DNA from: Chlorobium sp.
GTDB taxonomy: Bacteria; Bacteroidota; Chlorobiia; Chlorobiales; Chlorobiaceae
Direction of reading: 5' to 3'
NCBI GenBank assembly: GCA_005843835.1
Contig: SZXZ01000052.1
Location: forward strand, 1 to 38,084
DNA: 38,084 bases
The notes under the pieces were generated by a model. The model had not been told where the DNA came from. It saw only the letters and a program-made list of their open reading frames with translations, and ran no database searches. Position 1 is the stretch's first letter. Every line of letters starts with the position of its first letter. Below are positions 35,135 to 38,084 of this stretch, in pieces. The position numbers and the translations under genes were made by a program.

Positions 35135-36391
35135 TCATAGAAGTCTCGATAAATCGGTATCAGGATGATTGCCGCAACGGCGGTAATCATTGTAATCGAT
35201 AGAGAGTCCATACTTCACCCTCAGTTGATGAAGCCCTGATGCTAAGCGAATGAAATAGTCCAGAGACGGGTTCTGCTGGTCATGGAAGTCTGAACCGGGG
35301 CGAGGGACCCAAACAATAAAAAATGTGGTGACACCTTGCTCAGCAAGCGATTCTGCCTCATCAAGTGTTGAATTCAGTGCATCATTTTCACTCAAAAAAC
35401 CATAAGGCTTTGCCAGTTCAACTCCACCTACAAGGCCAGTGCCAACGTTTCCTCTGCCGAAAATATCAACAGCTCTCACCAGACGCTGCTTCCACTCCTG
35501 ATACCCGACCGATTCTGCTTTTCCAGGGCAAATCCAGTTGAATTTTTCCTCCCCAAGCACCTCCAGATCGCTGGTGTAACTTGTAATGCCAGTTTCTGCA
35601 TAAAGCCGGGCAAGCTGTTTTTCGTTAAATGCCGAAGAGATCAGTTCACTGGGAAATTTTTTTGTTGCAAAATTTTCGCCAATTGCCTGCAGCGTTTCGA
35701 TGTAGAAGTCAACCTCATTATCAAAAAGCTCATTACCCTTGAGAACCGAGCCTGCGGTAAGGCATATACTTGTAAATCGGCCTTTTTCCTTCAAAGCCTC
35801 CCTGATGGTCTCAGAAACATCATAAGGTTTCAGGCGGACAGGAACGCCAAGTTCATTTTTTTGCTGTTTTGTATGATTGACGATATCGCAGAATCGACAC
35901 TCCTTATGTTCAGCCCAAAAGTGACAGTAACTCGACTGAAAAATATTAAGGCGCTGTGGGCGGGCACTTGCTATGTGACTCATCGGAATACCTGAAGATG
36001 TTTTTACATCGTAGTATTTCGGTTTTGGCCATAATTTTACAAATTCAACAACCTCATCATTGTCAACCAATGCTAATCGTCCATCAACAAGATCAACGAG
36101 ATATGGATTTTGTTCAAGAGGAGTAGGGTCAACAAGGATTGTGGTGCCATCCCTCAACAAAAGCGATTCAGGCAAATCCTTTATCTCACCATCCCGTGAA
36201 CCAAAAAGATAAGGGCTGCGCATCTGATGGATGTCAGGATTGACAATACTCAAGGCACGTTCAGTGTAATGAATGCCTCGTCTCTGGACATCGGTCTTGA
36301 TAATAACCAACCGAGGTAAATCAGGATATTTTGCAACAACGTCGTTCAACGAAAGTTCATGCTGAAATGTCCTTTTCAATGCGACTGACAT
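35135..36391 (-). CDS. Radical SAM protein with unusual Cx8CxxC cluster motif
   Basis: A 418-residue protein and the first gene of the operon. The putative [4Fe-4S] ligands are Cys156, Cys165 and Cys168 (SSYCHFWAEHKECRFCDIVN). The first spacing is eight residues instead of three; spaced variants occur in some radical SAM subfamilies such as HcgA/HmdB (Cx5CxxC). Downstream, SICLTAGSVLKG and GTGLVGGVELAKPYG fit barrel strands that bind SAM. The first ~130 residues are an extra domain I do not recognise. AGGAG lies eight bases before the ATG. An intrinsic terminator sits 50-90 bases upstream in the leader. Confidence 0.75.
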   Translation of the reverse strand: MSVALKRTFQHELSLNDVVAKYPDLPRLVIIKTDVQRRGIHYTERALSIVNPDIHQMRSPYLFGSRDGEIKDLPESLLLRDGTTILVDPTPLEQNPYLVDLVDGRLALVDNDEVVEFVKLWPKPKYYDVKTSSGIPMSHIASARPQRLNIFQSSYCHFWAEHKECRFCDIVNHTKQQKNELGVPVRLKPYDVSETIREALKEKGRFTSICLTAGSVLKGNELFDNEVDFYIETLQAIGENFATKKFPSELISSAFNEKQLARLYAETGITSYTSDLEVLGEEKFNWICPGKAESVGYQEWKQRLVRAVDIFGRGNVGTGLVGGVELAKPYGFLSENDALNSTLDEAESLAEQGVTTFFIVWVPRPGSDFHDQQNPSLDYFIRLASGLHQLRVKYGLSIDYNDYRRCGNHPDTDLSRLL

Positions 36392-36440
36392 ATGTATTAC
36401 TCCTGTAAACGGTTAAAAATTATAGCGTAATCGGTAGCTC

Positions 36441-36480
36441 AAAAAAAAGCCGTTTCACTTTTCCAGTCAGAATCGGCTTT
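36441..36480 (-). terminator. Intrinsic terminator in the operon leader
   Basis: On the minus strand AAAGCCG pairs with CGGCTTT across 21 bases and is followed by a run of T; the plus strand shows eight A at 36441-36448. It lies 50-90 bases before the radical SAM start codon, inside the 5' leader, so it probably attenuates the operon. It would stop transcription before the first gene unless prevented. Confidence 0.75.
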
Positions 36481-36663
36481 ATTCAAAACATGTTTCTGTT
36501 AAAAAAAAGAGTTGACTGCCTATCTCATACACATAACCATGAAACGGCAATGGGAATGGTCGCTTAAAAGGGGGAAAAATGCTTGGGATATTCTGTGCAT
36601 AGTGACATTGCTTGATTATTGACTCTCCTATAAAGGTCAAAAATTTCAAGCTAATCAAGGAAA

Positions 36664-36690
36664 TACCATAAATATACCGCGAATATGGTA
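36664..36690. repeat. Inverted repeat near the operon promoter
   Basis: TACCATA and TATGGTA are exact complements separated by 13 bases, near the upstream end of the leader. It could be a repressor or activator operator. No regulator gene is adjacent. Confidence 0.45.
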
Positions 36691-36717
36691 GGCGCTACGC
36701 TGGAATAAAAAGAGAGA

Positions 36718-37062
36718 CTACAGCGGCATCTGCGGAGCTTCGGCAATGGCATCACAAGATGTGACAGACACAGTCTTTTGAATCTCTTGCAATCCAGCGG
36801 AAACATCTAAAGATTGGTCAGACGGCGTCTGACCAATCTTTTTGTAAGCCAGGTAAAAGGTTCGGCACTGTTTGATGTTGGTCGAGGAGACACCTTTCAA
36901 CCCAAGGGATTTGAGTTCTCTTGAGAGCCGGTTAATAAGGCTCTTGCCATAGAGTTCCGCTCGTTCTGCGCCACCCTGCTCAAACTCCACAATGTACCAC
37001 CCGAACAGCCAGTTCCGGATCACAAGGGAGGTATCGACAGACCGGGCTGCTCTCTGCTGCAA
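36718..37062 (-). pseudogene. N-terminal fragment of a YhcG/DUF1016-family protein
   Basis: The reading frame matches the DUF1016 N-terminal domain of YhcG-type proteins. LVIRNWLFGWYIVEFEQGGA, then ELYGKSLINRLSRELKSLGL and NIKQCRTFYLAYK follow the family order. The PD-(D/E)XK nuclease domain that normally makes up the C-terminal two thirds is absent: the frame ends after about 30 unrelated residues. The TTG at 37062 is only a formal start. The open frame continues to 37104, where it meets an in-frame stop. A 33-bp palindrome interrupts it at 36809-36841. Confidence 0.75.
36809..36841. repeat. 33-bp palindrome inside the YhcG fragment
   Basis: AAAGATTGGTCAGACG and CGTCTGACCAATCTTT are exact complements with a single-base centre. 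It falls where family resemblance of the reading frame ends. T-runs on both flanks let it work as a bidirectional terminator. Confidence 0.85.
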
Positions 37063-37100
37063 CTCCTGATGGGTCTCTTTGAAGAGAGCGAGTAACTGTT

Positions 37101-37163
37101 GGCCTCAAGGCCACGACAGGTCGTTACGGTGGCACCTATGCCCACCCCGACATTGCCATCTAA
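37101..37163 (+). pseudogene. KilA-N domain fragment
   Basis: The plus strand reads GLKATTGRYGGTYAHPDIAI followed by a stop. GRYGGTYAHPDIA is a hallmark of the KilA-N DNA-binding domain found in phage and mobile-element proteins; the following WISPEF-type segment is lost. No matching sequence is seen upstream beyond about two codons. It abuts the YhcG fragment, which runs the other way. Confidence 0.7.
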
Positions 37164-37180
37164 ATCTCAGCATCATAAAT

Positions 37181-37579
37181 TCAGCATACCATCTCCATAA
37201 TTTTTTTAGCAATCGCAATATCAGCAGGAGCTAACTTGCATTCAAGCAGTGATGTAACAGGCACCCACTCTATTTTATCGTGGACCGTCAGTGTGAAATT
37301 ATGGTCGGCAATAACCGTAAGCAGAGCCAAAAGCTTTATTGCACCCTCTGCGTATTGGTAATCACTCTCAGCAATAATCGCCCCTGCTTTTGAAGCAACC
37401 CCCAACTCCTCAAACAGCTCCCTTTCCAGGCACTCTTGAGGTGTTTCCCAATACTCTATCTTTCCGCCCGGAAACTCCCAGCACCCATTAAGCGGCACAT
37501 TCGGCCCACGACGCCCAAGGAGAACCTTGTCTCCCTCAATAACAATAGCCGCCGCTACTAAAACTATATACTCTGTCAT
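37181..37579 (-). CDS. Nudix hydrolase, MutT/8-oxo-dGTPase type
   Basis: A 132-residue enzyme that hydrolyses nucleoside diphosphate derivatives. The Nudix box is complete: GGKIEYWETPQECLEREL followed by FEELGV, fitting G-x5-E-x7-R-E-x2-E-E-x-G-U with metal-binding glutamates. NGCWEFPGGK just before it is typical of MutT/CTP pyrophosphohydrolases that clean oxidised nucleotides. The ATG overlaps the stop of a small upstream ORF (ATGA). It sits in a degraded accessory region, yet appears intact. Confidence 0.9.
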   Translation of the reverse strand: MTEYIVLVAAAIVIEGDKVLLGRRGPNVPLNGCWEFPGGKIEYWETPQECLERELFEELGVASKAGAIIAESDYQYAEGAIKLLALLTVIADHNFTLTVHDKIEWVPVTSLLECKLAPADIAIAKKIMEMVC

Positions 37580-37740
37580 ACCTCCGCATCAAAAATCTGC
37601 CGTGCCACCTCATACTCATTATCATGATGGTTAATAATCATCGAACTACAAGCATTTAAGATGTAGAGAAGTTGCTCCGAATATGCTATTACCCAAAGGG
37701 GAAAGCAGTTACCTCTGCTTCGCCCTTTGGGTAATAGCAT
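37576..37740 (-). CDS. 54-residue ORF coupled to the Nudix gene, probably a gene remnant
   Basis: The frame begins MLLPKGRSRGNCFPLWVIAY and ends DNEYEVARQIFDAEV. Its stop overlaps the Nudix ATG. The C-terminal half (LLYILNACSSMIINHHDNEY) looks like genuine protein, whereas the first 19 residues are encoded entirely by the inverted repeat at 37683-37740. The likely history is that a palindromic element replaced or cut off the 5' part of a longer gene. I do not recognise the family. Confidence 0.45.
   Translation of the reverse strand: MLLPKGRSRGNCFPLWVIAYSEQLLYILNACSSMIINHHDNEYEVARQIFDAEV
37683..37740. repeat. 58-bp inverted-repeat element
   Basis: The outer arms (37683-37700 and 37723-37740) are 18-bp exact complements beginning ATGCTATTACCC. 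After a 2x2 mismatch, a further 6-bp stem AAGCAG/CTGCTT closes on the loop TTACCT. The whole is a 24-bp hairpin, like the small palindromic or REP/MITE-type elements that spread in bacterial genomes. Confidence 0.85.
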
Positions 37741-37838
37741 TGTTTTAATACCCTTGCGGGTCTCATGTTAGAATAGCTCACAAACTCGCAGATGATTGAC
37801 CTTTCCCTGCAGAGAGTGGGGCAGTCTTGGAGAGCGTG

Positions 37839-38084
37839 TTACAGCAATCCTGTCATGGTTTCGAAAAACCCGGGGTTAGGGGTGTGCAGCAATATTTCTT
37901 CAGTTTCCTTGGGGCCTACATTCTCAAGTACCGTGACTGCCTCATGCACCAGTTGATCCAAGTGTGCTTCCTTCAGTTCTTGAGTCTTCTGGCGAAGAAA
38001 GTCTGCCATATCATCATGCGAAATTGAGGATTCACTGCATCCTGTTTCGTCTGGTTCCGGAATAGATGTGATCGGAAAACAAGA
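37839..38084 (-). CDS. Hypothetical protein, C-terminal part (5' end outside window)
   Basis: An open frame of 81 codons enters from the right edge of the window with no start in the visible part that must be used, and ends at a TAA. The sequence is acidic and mostly helical (SHDDMADFLRQKTQELKEAH, then LDQLVHEAVTVLENV), ending in a distinct PNPGFFETMTGLL. No family recognised. Amino-acid composition and lack of stops support a real gene fragment, but an internal ATG (residue 26) could also make a 56-residue protein. Confidence 0.55.
   Translation of the reverse strand, partial: SCFPITSIPEPDETGCSESSISHDDMADFLRQKTQELKEAHLDQLVHEAVTVLENVGPKETEEILLHTPNPGFFETMTGLL

Larger units (their letters stand above)
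36392..36717 (-). promoter_or_regulatory. Leader region of the transporter/radical SAM operon with possible RNA structure
   Basis: 326 bases with no ORF on the operon strand. On the minus strand, in transcript order, it holds: an inverted repeat TACCATA-N13-TATGGTA (36690-36664); an outer stem CTTGATTA/TAATCAAG (36659-36652 with 36618-36611) enclosing a second stem TTGAC/GTCAA (36640-36636 with 36623-36619) and an 11-nt bulge; an alternative pairing GCAATG/CATTGC that would use bases next to the outer stem; then the terminator at 36480-36441. The combination of competing stems and a terminator before the first start codon suggests attenuation. No known riboswitch consensus was recognised. Confidence 0.55.

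Noticed and set aside
1..38084. CRISPR array or complete insertion sequence
   Set aside because: No regularly spaced direct repeats and no transposase frame were seen; the palindromes found are single elements.

Overview
The window looks like a chromosomal segment of a green sulfur bacterium (Chlorobiaceae). Three things point there: a protein that closely matches BchU, the bacteriochlorophyllide C-20 methyltransferase; a 75-residue CsmB/CsmF-type chlorosome envelope protein; and an ArsA-type ATPase with a C-terminal HSP20-like domain. A bchU gene with an intact open frame suggests a bacteriochlorophyll c or e producer. The species cannot be fixed from the sequence alone. No tRNA, rRNA, CRISPR array or complete insertion sequence was seen.

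Layout. Positions 1-5.8 kb hold housekeeping genes: rpiB, a CBS-domain protein, an M20 amidohydrolase, class II fructose-bisphosphate aldolase and a tail-specific protease. Positions 5.8-16.8 kb are an arginine biosynthesis cluster read on the minus strand (argC-argJ-argB-argF-argR-argG ... argH). Between argG and argH lie a menE-like ligase and a hipBA toxin-antitoxin pair with its own promoter and repeated operators. Positions 17-19.5 kb carry a PstS-like lipoprotein, a relic of a GGDEF domain, a LolC/E-type permease and a small hydrophobic ORF antisense to the permease 3' end. Positions 19.6-23.4 kb are a pigment operon (ArsA-like ATPase, BchE/Q/R-type radical SAM protein, BchU). An AraC regulator, a 36-bp perfect palindrome, a 40-residue membrane miniprotein and the csm gene follow, then an ABM-domain protein, a second LolC/E-type permease and an arylamine N-acetyltransferase.

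Positions 28.7-29.4 kb contain two tandem, homologous single-helix miniproteins (37 and 39 residues), each preceded by the same 17-nt block. Both are too short for standard gene calling.

Positions 29.8-36.4 kb form the most unusual part. It is a seven-gene minus-strand operon: a radical SAM protein with a non-standard Cx8CxxC motif, an FMN split-barrel protein, a complete SsuABC/TauABC-type ABC importer, a QueG-like double [4Fe-4S] protein and a B12-binding-type radical SAM protein. Its leader has pairing potential and an intrinsic terminator just before the first gene, which suggests attenuation or a riboswitch. The gene content suggests uptake of a small organic anion followed by oxygen-independent radical and FeS chemistry. 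The substrate is unknown.

Positions 36.7-38.1 kb are eroded accessory DNA: fragments of a YhcG/DUF1016 protein and a KilA-N protein, large palindromes, a Nudix hydrolase with a small coupled ORF, and a partial gene that runs off the window.
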